DNA from: Platanthera guangdongensis
Lineage: Eukaryota; Streptophyta; Magnoliopsida; Asparagales; Orchidaceae
Direction of reading: 5' to 3'
Assembly (NCBI GenBank): GCA_039583875.1
Contig: CM077162.1
Coordinates: forward strand, 58,448,822 to 58,512,821
DNA: 64,000 nt
The position numbers were made by a program, and so were the translations under genes. Below are positions 35,601-46,551 of this stretch, piece by piece. Under the pieces are notes generated by a model. That model did no database searches. It saw nothing but the letters and a program-made list of their open reading frames with translations, and was not told the origin of the DNA. Each line of letters starts with the position of its first letter. Position 1 is the first letter of the stretch.

Positions 35601-35824
35601 ATACCAGTGCAATTTCTATTGCATAAAATCCAGTACTGCATAGTAGAACTAAGCATATAGAGATTAGACATCATTTCCTTAGAGATTGTGTGGACAAAAA
35701 GAAAATTAATCTTATCTTTATCTCTACTGATTTGCAAAGAGCAGACATCTTCACTAAATCATTAGATGAGAAGAAACATCTATTCATTCTGAATCAGCTA
35801 GGTATGATTAATGGAGAAGTTTAA
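32689..35824 (+). pseudogene. pol: SIRE-like copia pol: protease, integrase, reverse transcriptase, RNase H
   Basis: Protease active site WYLDSGCSKHMTGS lies at about 32692-32733. The integrase zinc region (HKRLGHVNLKN...CRSCQLGK) is at 33079-33200; the integrase core at 33270-34130 has its aspartates in MDLFGP and RSDHGTEF and its glutamate in PQQNGVAERKNR. Reverse transcriptase begins near 34388 ([18 protein letters not shown]) and continues at 34724-35155. Its catalytic YVDD reads YVVD, so the first catalytic aspartate is lost. RNase H (KSTSGTCPFLG, TAEAKYIAADS) runs to 35824. Stops occur at about 32803, 34128, 34651, 35153 and 35624. The order integrase before reverse transcriptase defines Ty1/copia. 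Confidence 0.9.
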
Positions 35825-35829
35825 TTTGA

Positions 35830-36070
35830 TTTCTGTCTAAGGTCGAAGAATTGATCCCATTTCGTCGAACAGAGATCGACGATCTGAGAACTATTCTTGA
35901 GATTCTTTGTCGACCTGAGATCGACGAACTCTCTGCGTGAAGTTATTTCGTCGAGCGGAGATCGACGTTCTTACTTTAGAAAGGTTTTTCATTGACCTAA
36001 GAACGACCAAAAGTTTCCCCTCTTCCAACTGAGATCGACGATATTATTTCTTCATGAAATTTTTTTGTCG
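35830..36070 (+). repeat. TCGACGA motif cluster after SIRE pol
   Basis: Five or six copies of words such as TTCGTCGAACAGAGATCGAC and GTCGACCTGAGA follow the RNase H stop and precede the 3' reading frame. Same word style as 15520-15790 and 32190-32455. No coding sequence here. Confidence 0.8.
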
Positions 36071-36219
36071 ACCTGAGAACGGAGATTTTTTATTTTTTGC
36101 AGGACAGAGCCCGTTGCTTCATATTCTGAAAACCTTATATCTAGGTTTTCGTCGTGCTCTATCCCGTATTTTCTGTTCTCTTGCACTTGATCTCTCTCTT
36201 GTTTTTGCAGGAAAAACAA

Positions 36220-38261
36220 TGGCGATTCCGACGCTCTCCCTATCCTGCATGAAATACGACACTGGCTTCGACATTGACTTTGATTCCTTCAACCACACTG
36301 ATCAGATCTTCACTGACATTCTACAACTATTTGAAGAATAGCATTTGAAGAAATTCATGACAACAAGGATCAAGTTGTCAGCGTCTGAAATTAGGGAATG
36401 AGTTTATACTTCAACATCTCCTGACGCAGATACTATGATTAGTACCATTGGCCGTAATCAAGTTACTCTAACCCCTGAAATTCTAACTGAGATTTTTGAT
36501 TTGGCAAGTGGAGAAGATGATATTGAGTTAGATAACTCTGAATATGAAAATATGCTGATTCTAATGGGTCACTCTGAAGAAAACCCTAATAAGCTTCTAA
36601 AGAAGAATCTCTCTGTTCAGTATATGTTTTTGGCAGATATTGCAGGTAAGGTTTTGATGGGCAAACATACAGCCCATGATTATATAACCAGACAACAGTT
36701 CTTGGTGATGTGTGCTCTAGTAACTAAGAAAGCAATAAATTGGAGAAATATAATATTTGAGTTGATTAAAAAGAAAAACTCTAAGAAATAGGTTTGTTTT
36801 GCGAGGATTTTATGAATTTTCCTCCAGGAAATGGCACCTGAATTATTGGTCTCCCAGCTAATATTCATTAATGTCTCGAAGAGGATAACCTATGCTTTAT
36901 TTGGCAGATAGGAGAGGACCATCCCTAAACCATCCAGGGCCTCCTCTTCCAGGTTAACTTCTGAGGACACCAGGGCAGTCATAGCCTCTCCACCACCTCC
37001 AGAATAAGTTCTTCCTTCCACCAGCATTCCTTCACCTCCTCCTCCACAACAACAACCATCTTCACCCCTTCCACAAATGTCACCTCAATATTTTCCCATC
37101 ATCATCCATGAGGACATTCCACCTCCATCTCCACGTCCAACTCATGTATCTGATATTCCATCCACCTCCTCACAGCCAAACTTCAATCTGCTGTCTCCTC
37201 CTCAACCATCTCCATAACATTCACCAGTTCCATCTTCTGTTCAGGAAACCACCTCAACACCCACTACAACAATTCCTACCTCTACTACTGAAATTCCATC
37301 CAACCCTCCTTCCACATTTCCAGAATACACCCATACAGATTTCTCTCATGCATTTTCTGTATCTTCCAACTGTGGACATCACACCCCTTAACCACCTCTG
37401 CTCCTGAACCTCTCTACTTAAATTTCTCTTATATAGCCAAAGATCTTCTTGCTTTCATCTCTCCCACTCTTGAGTAATTAATATCAAATGCTATTGCTCC
37501 TCTTTCTGCCTCCATCATTTCTCTCTCTACCAAACTTGCTGCTCTATCCTCTGTTCCTTCTTCTAGGGGACTGGCTTCAAGACCCTCTGAACCCAGCCAG
37601 GGGGAGATATTCCATGAAGAAGTACCTCCTCCAGCAGCAACAATAACAGATTCTGAAATGGTTGATCATTCAACAGAGGCAGACACTCCAACTAAAATAA
37701 TAGATATAATTGATTCTGATACTAACATGGCTGATACAGTTGCATAAATAACCACTGTTGGTGATTTCATTATAAATCCCACAGTTGATTACAATTCTTT
37801 ACTGGATTCTTTTAATTCTGCTTACAGAAATACTTTAGCCAGTTTTGATGTACAGAACTCTAAAGCTATTATAGTTTATGCTGCTTAATAAGTCCTACAG
37901 TTGTAGATCAACTAAAGGCAAATTTTGTAGCTCCTGAGATTACAGAAAGTTTAGTTATTGAAGATATTAGTGAGCCAGCTCATGATCAAAAGGCCTTCTC
38001 TCCACTAAACTTCGGCTGGTGTGAATCTCCAATGCCAAATCTGGGTGATATTTTGTTTGCTGACATGGAAGAAGAAGAAGAAAATATTCAGACTGCTATA
38101 GACAGTTCTGCAGAGCCAACAAGTCAAGCACAACCACAGATTCCTGGAATCTCAGATGACTTGATAAAGCAGTTGGATGCTCTTTATGACAATCCATAAC
38201 ATTCTTCTGATGATAATGATAATGAGTCAGATGACTCTGAAAATACAAGTTCAAAGAAAAG
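36220..38261 (+). pseudogene. Extra 3' reading frame of the SIRE-like element
   Basis: Begins near ATG 36220 and, with several stops, runs to the copia insertion at 38262. The first 190 codons contain TIGRNQVTLTPEILTEIFDL and a helical stretch ending in ALVTKKAINWRNII, similar in style to the plant retroelement domain annotated as 'putative plant transposon protein'. Then come long Pro/Ser-rich and acidic Ser/Glu segments. There is no evident signal peptide or transmembrane helix, so I do not call it an envelope protein, although SIRE elements carry an env-like frame at this place. It continues at 43429 after the insertion. Confidence 0.55.
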
Positions 38262-38624
38262 TGTGCGAACAGAAAAAGAGAGTCCAAAAATTTGAATAAT
38301 AGAAATCTTTATTATCCAAAAAGGTGTGTATTACATGGTATTGCCTCCCTTTTACAGAATGGAGGAGATGAGAGAGATTACAATTGAACAATGTAGGACT
38401 AAAAAAATATATGTACAAGCGGTTTAATCTAACTACAAGTCGACAAGCCGCGCAGTTTGGTACATGGACAAACCGCCCGGCAACCAATAGAGAATGACAC
38501 CAAGCCGCCACAGAGACCGCCAGACCGCCCGGACACCAAGTCACCAGGGAGAGATTGGCAGACCACCAGGACTACAATCCTCCAGAACCAAACTGACAGA
38601 CCATCCGGTCTCTATTCTGCAACA
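38262..38624 (-). repeat. 3' LTR of the gag-less copia
   Basis: 363 bp, partner of 43060-43423. The adjacent tract CTCCCCCTCAAG (38625-38636, purine-rich on the minus strand) is the polypurine tract. Confidence 0.92.
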
Positions 38625-39909
38625 CTCCCCCTCAAGTTGGAGCATATATGTCGATCATGCCCAACTTGTCGCAAATATGATGAAAAGACGTGGATACCGG
38701 CTTGGTGAAAATATCAGCCAACTCTTTATCGGAGGTGACGAATGAAGTACAAATTTATGCCTTCAGAATCTCTTCCCAAATAAAATGGCAGTCAACTTCG
38801 ATGTGCTTAGTTCTCTCATGGAAGACCGGATTTTTAGAGATGTATATGGCGACCTTGTTGTCATAAAATATAGGTAGAGGATAGTTGCAGATCTCTCCTA
38901 AGTCAAGCATGAGAGCCCGTAACCACTTCAACTCACACGTGGTCGATGCCATACTTCTATATTCTACTTCAACACTGGACCTGGAGACGACTAACTATTT
39001 CTTGCTTTTCCAACTTACATGATTCCCTCCCCACAAAGGTGCAAAAACCTGACGTTGACTTGCGGTCTCCTTTGTCATCGGCATAGCTTGAATTAGAGTA
39101 AGCTTCAACCCTCAAATGTCCATTCTTCTGAAAGAGTAGTCCTTTCCGAGGAGCTGATTTGATATACTCTAATATCCTCAGCGCAGATTGTAGATGGCAC
39201 TCCCGAGGAGCTTACATGAACTGGCTAACCTTGCATACAACATAGGCAATGTCGGGTCTGGTCACCGTGAGATATATAAGTTTTGCAACCAGACGTCTAT
39301 ACCTCGTAGCATCAGAAATAAGAGGAGAGTCATCTGTCCATATTTTATCTTTTCTAGTCGCCATGGGACATCATGCAGGTTTAGCCCCAGTCAACCCTGC
39401 CTCTTTTAACAAGTCAAGAGCATACTTCCGTTGAGAGAGGACAAGAGAATCGGGCTTCCAAGAAATTTCTATCCCCAAAAAGTATTTTGGAGAGCCCATA
39501 TCCTTTGTAACCAGGTGTTGCCGAAGATGCTTCTTTGTCAAGATTATTCCAGCTTGGTCATCTCCAGTAAGAAGAATATCATCCACATATACTGCAAGCA
39601 CCACTAGACGCAGAGAAGTCTTACGAGTGAATAAGGAGTGATCAGAAGAACTTCTCGTAAAACCTACGACCGCCACAATCCCGCTAAACTTGTCAAACTA
39701 AGCGCAAGGACTTTGTTTTAGGCCATTGATAGTCTTCTTAACCTGACAAACCTGTGTCTCCCCCGGGGCAACATACCCTGGAGGTTGCTCCATATAAACA
39801 TTTTCCTGAAGATCCCCATAAAGAAAGGCATTCTTGACATCTAGCTGCAAAATGGGCCAATTGCTGTTGACAGCCACAGAGAGAAGGACCCTAATAGTGC
39901 TGAGACAAG

Positions 39910-40434
39910 TGTTGAGAACAAAGGTCCAGCGGGATTGGGTGTGTGTGGGACCGCATATTTGGGCTTCCCCATCGCGTTCCAGGTCTGGGTGTTGACCCCG
40001 GTGGGCCCCCGTGTGGCGGAATATCCCCGCCATCCCGTGGATGGATTAGTCCCACATTGCCTGTAGCGGGTGGTCCTTGGTGTTTATGTACCCCCGTCCC
40101 CCCTTACCATTACCTCGGGGTTTTGGGAAGATGTGTGGTGACGGGTGGTTTCCACATGGTATCAGAGCCATCCTGCTGTGGGGGTGTGTTGAGAACAAAG
40201 GTCCAGCGGGATTGGGTGTGTGTGGGACCGCATATTTGGGCTTCCCAATCGCGTTCCAGGTCTGGGTGTTGACCCCGGTGGGCCCCCCGTGTGGCGGAAT
40301 ATCCCCGCCATCCCGTGGATGGATTAGTCCCACATTGCCTGTAGCGGGTGGTCCTTGGTGTTTATGTACCCCCGTCCCCCCTTACCATTACCTCGGGGTT
40401 TTGGGAAGATGTGTGGTGACGGGTGGTTTCCACA
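39910..40434 (+). mobile_element. TRIM: terminal-repeat retrotransposon in miniature
   Basis: Two nearly identical 247-248-bp direct repeats (39910-40156, 40187-40434), TGTTGAGAAC...GTTTCCACA, are separated by only 30 bp. That interior starts with TGGTATCAGAGCC, complementary to initiator tRNA-Met, and ends with a G-rich tract (CTGTGGGGGTG), so primer-binding site and polypurine tract are both present and nothing else. ACAAG flanks both sides (39905-39909, 40435-40439). Reading past it restores the copia reverse transcriptase. I saw only about two differences between the LTRs, so insertion is recent. It has no coding capacity and must be mobilised in trans. Confidence 0.93.
40157..40186 (+). 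promoter_or_regulatory. Complete internal domain of the TRIM (primer-binding site plus polypurine tract)
   Basis: TGGTATCAGAGCC directly follows the first LTR; a G-rich tract directly precedes the second. No other sequence lies between the LTRs. Confidence 0.9.
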
Positions 40435-42509
40435 ACAAGCAACTGGAGAGAAGGTGTCAAAATAGTCAACTCCATAAGTCTAGGTAAAGCCCTTGGCAAC
40501 TAGCCGAGCCTTGTAATGATCCACACTGCCATCGGGGAGGAATTTCACCACAAAAACCCAGCGACAGCCAACAACATCTGTGCCGAAAGGAGGAGGAACC
40601 AGGGTCCAGGTACCCCGTTTAGTGAGAGTAGCAATCTCTTCATCCATGGCAGCCTTCCAATGTGGAATGGTGAGAGCCTCCTGATAGGAACAGGGAGTGG
40701 AATTGGAAGAGATAGCCAGCGCAAACCTCCTGCGAGCAGGGGTGAGACGATCATAGGAAACAACTGCAGCAAGAGGGTGCTAGGTACTGGCCCGAACCCC
40801 TTTGCGAAGGGCAATAGGGAGGTCCAGGTCAGCAGGTTCCTCAGTATCCGGAGCATCCGTGGTGGAGAGAGCTGGCCCGAGAGGAGAGAGCGACGACGAC
40901 GAAGAGGAGGGAGATTACGAAGGTGAAGACGGAGGTGAAGACGATGGAGATGGTGGAAGAGGAAAAGCCTCGGTAGGAGGGGATGCGATAGTGGGAGGAG
41001 GGAAACCACTGCTTGGGAGAGTGGGAAGAGGAGTGAAACTGGAAGCCACAGGAAGAGTAGTGGAGGCATCAGAGAAATAAGGAGCATTCTTGAAAAAGGT
41101 AACTTTCGCGGAGACGAACTGCTTGCAAAGAATGGGGTCAAAACAACAGTAGCCTTTCTAAGTGATAGAATAACCCATAAAGACACATTTAGTGGACCGA
41201 GGGGAGAGTTTGTCGCAGGTGGCAGAGGGAGCATGCACAAAGGCTGTGCATTTAAAGATACGTAGAGGGAGAGGAAATGGTTCCTTACCCGGATAGAGAA
41301 TGGATAAAGGGGTTTGACCATGTAGAACGGTAGAGGGAATGCGATTGATGAGATAACAAGCGATGAGAACAGTATAGCCCCAGTAAGAGTGAGGGACATG
41401 CATTTGTGTTAGCAGAGTGCGAGCAACATCAAGGAGGTGATGGTTTTTTGCGTTCCGCCACTCCATTTTGTTGGGAGGAGTAAACGCAGCTGGTTTGATG
41501 AACAATCCCATATTGCGTACAAAAAGAGGAAAAGTCTTGACTAAGATACTCTTTTGCATTATCAGAGTATAGGATTTTTATGGAAACATCAAATTGAGTT
41601 TTAATTGAATGATAAAAAGATGTCCATACATCAAAAAGTTCAGAGCGGTCCCGTAAGAGATACACACAAGTACATCGATAAAAGTCATCAATGAAAGTAA
41701 CAAAATAAGAACTACCCCGAACAACGGTAAGGGTAGGAGCAGGACCCCAGATGTTGGAGTGAATAAGATCAAACGGACGGGTAGAACCACAATCTTGCTT
41801 TGGTGGGAAGGAGGAGCGGTGATGCTTGCCAAGTTGACATGCATCACAGTTAAGAGGAGAATGATGTGGAGGGAGATGGGGCAAAAGCTGGCGAAGAAGC
41901 CGGGGAGGAGCATGACCAAGGTGAAGATGCCATTGGAGAAGATCTGTAGAGGAGGAGGAGAAGGCAGATAGAGCAGAAGCGTTGTCGAGGAAGTAGAGGC
42001 CGCCGCTCTCAGTCCCAGTAGCAATCGTCCATTGGGAGTCCGGATCCTGAAAAGAACAAGAGGTAGGTGTGAATGTGATGGAGCACCGTAGTTGCTTGCA
42101 TAAAGAAGTAACCAATAATAAATTACAAGGAAACTTGGGCACATAGAGGGTATCTGCCAGGCAGAGAGATGGAGTGACTTGAACCATGCCCATCCCATTG
42201 ACCGGTGAGGGAGAGCCATCTGCAACAATGACCAGGGGCAACCGACCATGTGTTTATAGAAGAGAGAAACACTGAGGATTGCCTGTCATATGATTTGTAG
42301 CACCAGAGTCGATCAGCCATCTTCCGTGAGTAACAATGTGGGCACTACCGGAAGAGGTGACCACCGAGGTAGACAGCTTGGAGGAGGTGGAAGCCATTGA
42401 AGAGAGACTATGGGAGAATAGCAAGCCGCAGAGACAACAACAAGTCACTGTCAAAACGACGAGGTCGCAACAAGAAGGGCACGAGAAAAAAATTCGCACG
42501 GCTAAGCGA

Positions 42510-43048
42510 ATAAGAGAAGAGAGTCACCAAGCCGGGCGAACAACAAGCAAGTAATGCGGCTAGGAAGGCCGCAACGGACAAAGAACAGATTCTACAGCGG
42601 TCACGGTGACAACACACTAGCGGCACAGAAGGCCACAAAAAATAAGCAGAGCAAAGCAGAGGGTTAGAAGTCGCACGACTTGAGATAAGGCCGCACGGGC
42701 ATGAGAAAGGGAAGACAACGCAAACTTGGAGGAGTTTGCGAGAAAGGCGCACGAACAGGGGAGCAAAACAAGTTGCACGACTAAAGATTTAGGCCGTGGA
42801 GACTAGCAAGCAGGAGCAGCTAGAAGGAAACAAGTCGCAACGACTTAGGAATAGGTCGAGGCGATGAGAGAGAGCGGTAGAAGGGGCAAAGAGGTCGCCC
42901 AAACAAGGGAAGAAGAAACCGCCCGAATAGGGTGTGATAAGAGAGGAAGGAGATAGCGAGAACAGGTCGCGAGAATAGGAAGAAGATGCGAGAACAGGTC
43001 GCGTGGACCAGATCAAGTCCACAAAAATCAGGAGGAAAGGATCGAGTC
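42510..43048 (-). other. Leader of the gag-less copia
   Basis: On the minus strand, directly after the primer-binding site, the leader is made of degenerate words such as CGACCTGTTCTCGC and GCGACTTGTTT. No gag domain is present. The style recalls the leader at 6518-7345. Confidence 0.6.
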
Positions 43049-43059
43049 CTCTGATACCA

Positions 43060-43423
43060 TGTGCGAACAGAAAAAAAGAGTCCGGAAATTTGAATAACTG
43101 AAATCTTTATTATCGAAAAAAGGTGTGTATTACATGGTATTGCCTCCCTTTTATAGAATGGAGGAGATGAGAGAGATTACAATTGAACAATGTGGGACTA
43201 AAAAATTAATTGTACAAGTGGTTTAATCTAACTACAAGCCGACAAGCTGAGCGGATTGGTACATGGACAAACCGCCCGACAATCAACAGAGAATGACACC
43301 AAGCCGCCACAGAGACCGTTAGACCGCCCGGACACCAAGTCGCCAGGGAGAGATTGGTAGACCGCCAGGACTGCAATCTGCCAGAACCAAACTGACAAAC
43401 CGCCTGGTCTTTATTCTGCAACA
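43060..43423 (-). repeat. 5' LTR of the gag-less copia
   Basis: 364 bp, partner of 38262-38624, with the tRNA-Met primer-binding site immediately at its left (43049-43059). Confidence 0.92.
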
Positions 43424-43428
43424 AAAAG

Positions 43429-43697
43429 AAAGGCTCCTACCAAGGCTGCTCCTCCAAAGGCTGTTCCTAAGCCTAATCCTTCTGCTGATGTTCCCTATTA
43501 CATCCTGCATAATATAACACTCACTCCAAACACCCCAAACTAGATGAGATATTCCAAAAATGAACAAAAAGCCAGGAAGAAGAGCAGGAGATAATCTCCA
43601 CCTCCTAAATTCAAGAGAGGTCATCCTCCTCCTCCTCATGCAGCAGGATCTTCAAGAAGTGTTTCTCAAGTTCAGAAATCTACATCTTCTCATCAGT
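43429..43697 (+). pseudogene. Continuation of the SIRE 3' reading frame
   Basis: After the AAAAG duplication the basic, Pro/Ala/Lys-rich frame resumes (KRKAPTKAAPPKAVPKPNP) and runs, with stops near 43542 and 43593, into a Ser-rich end at the next insertion (43703). It completes the C-terminal tail of the frame that starts near 36220. Confidence 0.6.
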
Positions 43698-43702
43698 CCG
43701 AA

Positions 43703-44280
43703 TGTAACGCCCCGAAACTCAAAAGAGCAACGAGAGACATTTTGAGCCAAGTTTGGAACTTTGTAGGGGTCACATAGCCTGGGACACAGGCATGTCCCAG
43801 GGGCGTGTCGTGCTCGGGTCGACGATCTTGTCGAGAGGTCGACGAATTTGGAGTCGACGATCGTCGAGCAGCGAACCCGGCCTGAGACACTGGAGTGTGC
43901 GAGGCTGTGTCCTTCACGGGGTGAAGGCCAGACTGTGTCGTGGGAGACACACGGTATTAGGACACGTGCATGTACGAGTAGGCACGGGCGTGTCAAATGT
44001 GACACGGGAGTGTCGAGGACCCGTGTCCCTTGCGGGATGGTTTTGTTCTTGTGTAAATGGAGGAACACGCCTATCAACACGGGCGTGTACTGGATGATAC
44101 GAGCATGTCAATACGGACACGAGCGTGTCTAGAGCCCATGTTCTTTTCGAGATGCGTCGGTTTCGATGACGAATGGGGAATACGACCTTGGACATGGGCG
44201 TGTCACAAGCCGTGTTCGGCCCAGGTTTTGGATTTTAAGTCCGAATCGTGGCCGTCCGTTTCCTTATTTTGGGATCTAAC
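43703..44280 (+). repeat. 5' LTR of the plus-strand Tekay copy, first part
   Basis: TGTAACGCCCCGAAACTC onward, aligned with 59964-60540. Rich in ACACGGGCGTGTC-type words (43785-44215) and TCGACGA words (43818-43865). It stops at CTAAC, the target of the nested copy. Confidence 0.92.
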
Positions 44281-46489
44281 TGTAACACCCCCTATCAGTT
44301 GCATAGTATATAGCAGTAGGTCTGGCCGAGGCTCGACGTCATATACCACAGACAGACCGGGTGGTTACTCATGGAAACCATCCAACCAATCCAACGTCCT
44401 ACAAAGAGCATTCTAGTGGAAGCAGTTTATAAGTTGCAGTTAAGAACCCAACACAAAGAGCACGAATGTCCACTAATATACCAAATAGGAATGTAGTACA
44501 TACACAAGTACTAGCCTTACGGCCTTACAAAATTATGTACTTAATATTACATGATTTACAAACCACGACATGCAGACCGGTCATACATGAAAAAAAGCAG
44601 TAAACACTCTAATTAGGCCCTCGAGGGTCGGCTTCGCAATTTGGGCTTTAGCCCGCTATTGACCGCTTGGTCCAACAGCACCTGCAAGCAACAAAACCAC
44701 CGCACAGTGGCAAACAAGGGCAACGGTCTGCAATGCTGACCAAATTATAACGATCCCGCCCCCAACTCGGGGCGGCGATGCAACTTCCCTGCACTTATTA
44801 GCATAGCCAAGCAGTATATAAATATACATTGCATCACAGGAGTTGGCACGCACGGCCACACGCCCCGTGCTCTCAGGGTACATTCTCGGTGAACTGGTCG
44901 ATGTCACGTCAATTAAAGCCATAGACATTCCGATCTCACCACCGCCACTTTGGTGGCCAAACCTATGAGCATTTTGTCTTCTTGGCATGAGTCACGTCAA
45001 TTTAAGCCATACACTGCCGAAGACCCTAATCTATGCAAACAGCAAGTGCCACGTACCCTTAGGTCTCTTTAACCGAACAACATTGAATGGGTACGGTTCC
45101 ATCTAACCCGTGCTCACATCGCAACGACAATTTAAGCCATATGCGCGAGTCAAACTTCTCCCGAGTCCCGTTTCCGTCACACATTTCACATAACCCGGTT
45201 ATGTTCAAGTTGGCTCTCAGGCCTCCAAGTTGGCAAGATCACGCATCTGCCCAGTTTTCCGGGTGCACCTTTTGGTTAATCCCCAAGGCTCCCTGTTGCA
45301 ATCTACCATGTAGAAAACCCGAAAAACAAACAATCACACGGAGTCTTCTCCGGCATTTATGCAATACAACATCACCGATCCAGACCAACATGCCCGGTTA
45401 GGCTTCACACATCATGCCTATGTCCGTTCTCGCTTACGGACTCTACACAACGGGGACTATTCATGTCTACCCGTAGGAACGCCTCAAATTCACCGCAAAC
45501 TCACGAGAGCGGGCTTCCTATGCAAAAGAAGGAGAGCTTCACGTGCTCAAGAAGAGAATCGATACCCTAGCGTTCTTCCTCGGCACCATGGAAATGTAAG
45601 CGGATGAAAAGCACCACACTCTCTTTGCCTCCGTAGATCCGAAGTCGGCTCGTGATTTGGAGCTTCGAAGCTCCTCCAATGGCCGGATCTAGCTTCTTCT
45701 TCCTCCTTTGGCTCTCCTCTCTCTCTATACTTTAGAAAGATAACCACTCAAAATAAATGAGGGTTTCAAGGGTCCAATCCTGTGTATATCCCATCAGGAA
45801 CAACCCCCAACCGTTGGATCCCAAATTAAAGAAACGAATGGCCTTGATTCGGGCCTGAAAAGTACAATCAGGACCGAACACGGCCTGGCACACGCCCGTG
45901 TCCAGGGCCGTGTCCCTCATTTGCCGTCAAAATCGACGCGCCTGGAACAACACACGGGCATCCGACACGCCCGTGTTCGACCTGACACGCCCGTGTTCCA
46001 AATGACACGACCGTGTGGTCGGCCGTGTGCCCCTATCGACACAGCTCGAAAACAACCCGAGACTCACACGGGTATTGGACACGCCCGTGTCCTAGCCCGT
46101 GTCCACTCGAACACGCCTGGGCACCAGGCCGTGTTCACTGTCTCGACACTTCGTCGAGCGAAGTTCATCGACTTCCTGTCACGGCCTTGGACACGCCTGT
46201 GTCCTAGGCCGTGTGCCTTGTCTCGACACTTCGTCGAGCGACAATCGTCGACTTCCCTGGCCGATCGTCGACATGGGCTCGACACGCCCTGAGACACGCC
46301 CGTGTCTCAGGCCGTGTGCCCCGTCTCGACACTTCATCGAGCGAAAAACGTAGAACTTGCGGCCAAATCGTCGACTCAAGCCTGACACGCCCTGGGACAT
46401 GCCCGTGTCCCAGGCCATGTGCCTCCTGCCAGATTCCAAATCTAGCCCAAAACGTCTCCCGTCGCTCTTTTGAGTTTCGGGACATTACA
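44281..46489 (-). repeat. 3' LTR of the nested Tekay copy
   Basis: About 2.2 kb, partner of 51374-53581. Minus-strand purine tract AAGAGGGGGAGAG abuts it at about 46490-46504. ACACG/CGTGT palindromic words crowd 45885-46425; TCGACGA words lie at 46153-46375. Confidence 0.92.
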
Positions 46490-46551
46490 ACTCTCCCCCT
46501 CTTAAAAGAATTTCGTCCACGAAATTACATAAAGGAAAGACAAGTACCAAA

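Larger units (their letters stand above)
38641..42499 (-). pseudogene. pol: Copia pol without gag
   Basis: Protease site WLIDSGATNHMTG lies near 42298-42336, only about 25 codons after an ATG at about 42397. The integrase zinc region and core lie at 41429-42241 (HLGH, CDACQLGK, then HSNIWGP where the family has D, YSDNAKE, QQNGVAERK), so the first catalytic aspartate is asparagine. Integrase continues at 41158-41559 in a shifted frame. Reverse transcriptase runs about 40620-40440 and 39905-39371, with intact YVDD in AVYVDDILLTGDD. RNase H is at about 38950-38755 (KHIEVDCHFI near its end). Several stops are TAG where the family has CAG or TGG (41158-41160, near 40482, near 39698). The TRIM interrupts it after SPVA. 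Confidence 0.88.
38262..43423 (-). mobile_element. Gag-less Ty1/copia retrotransposon
   Basis: LTRs 38262-38624 and 43060-43423 (TGTGCGAAC...CTGCAACA) are flanked by a perfect AAAAG duplication (38257-38261, 43424-43428). The primer-binding site TGGTATCAGAG (43049-43059, minus strand) and polypurine tract GAGGGGGAG (from 38625) give minus orientation. Protease, integrase, reverse transcriptase and RNase H are present in copia order. Only about 550 bases lie between primer-binding site and protease, too few for gag. The reverse transcriptase is split by a TRIM at 39910-40434. The two LTRs are roughly nine-tenths identical by eye. Confidence 0.92.

Noticed and set aside
36220..36868. Envelope glycoprotein in the SIRE 3' frame
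   Set aside because: No signal peptide or transmembrane helix could be seen; kept as an unknown frame.
40545..41399. Minus frame of 284 codons, hydrophobic and Leu/Pro-rich
   Set aside because: It overlaps the integrase and reverse transcriptase of the gag-less copia in another frame and has no domain; a shadow.
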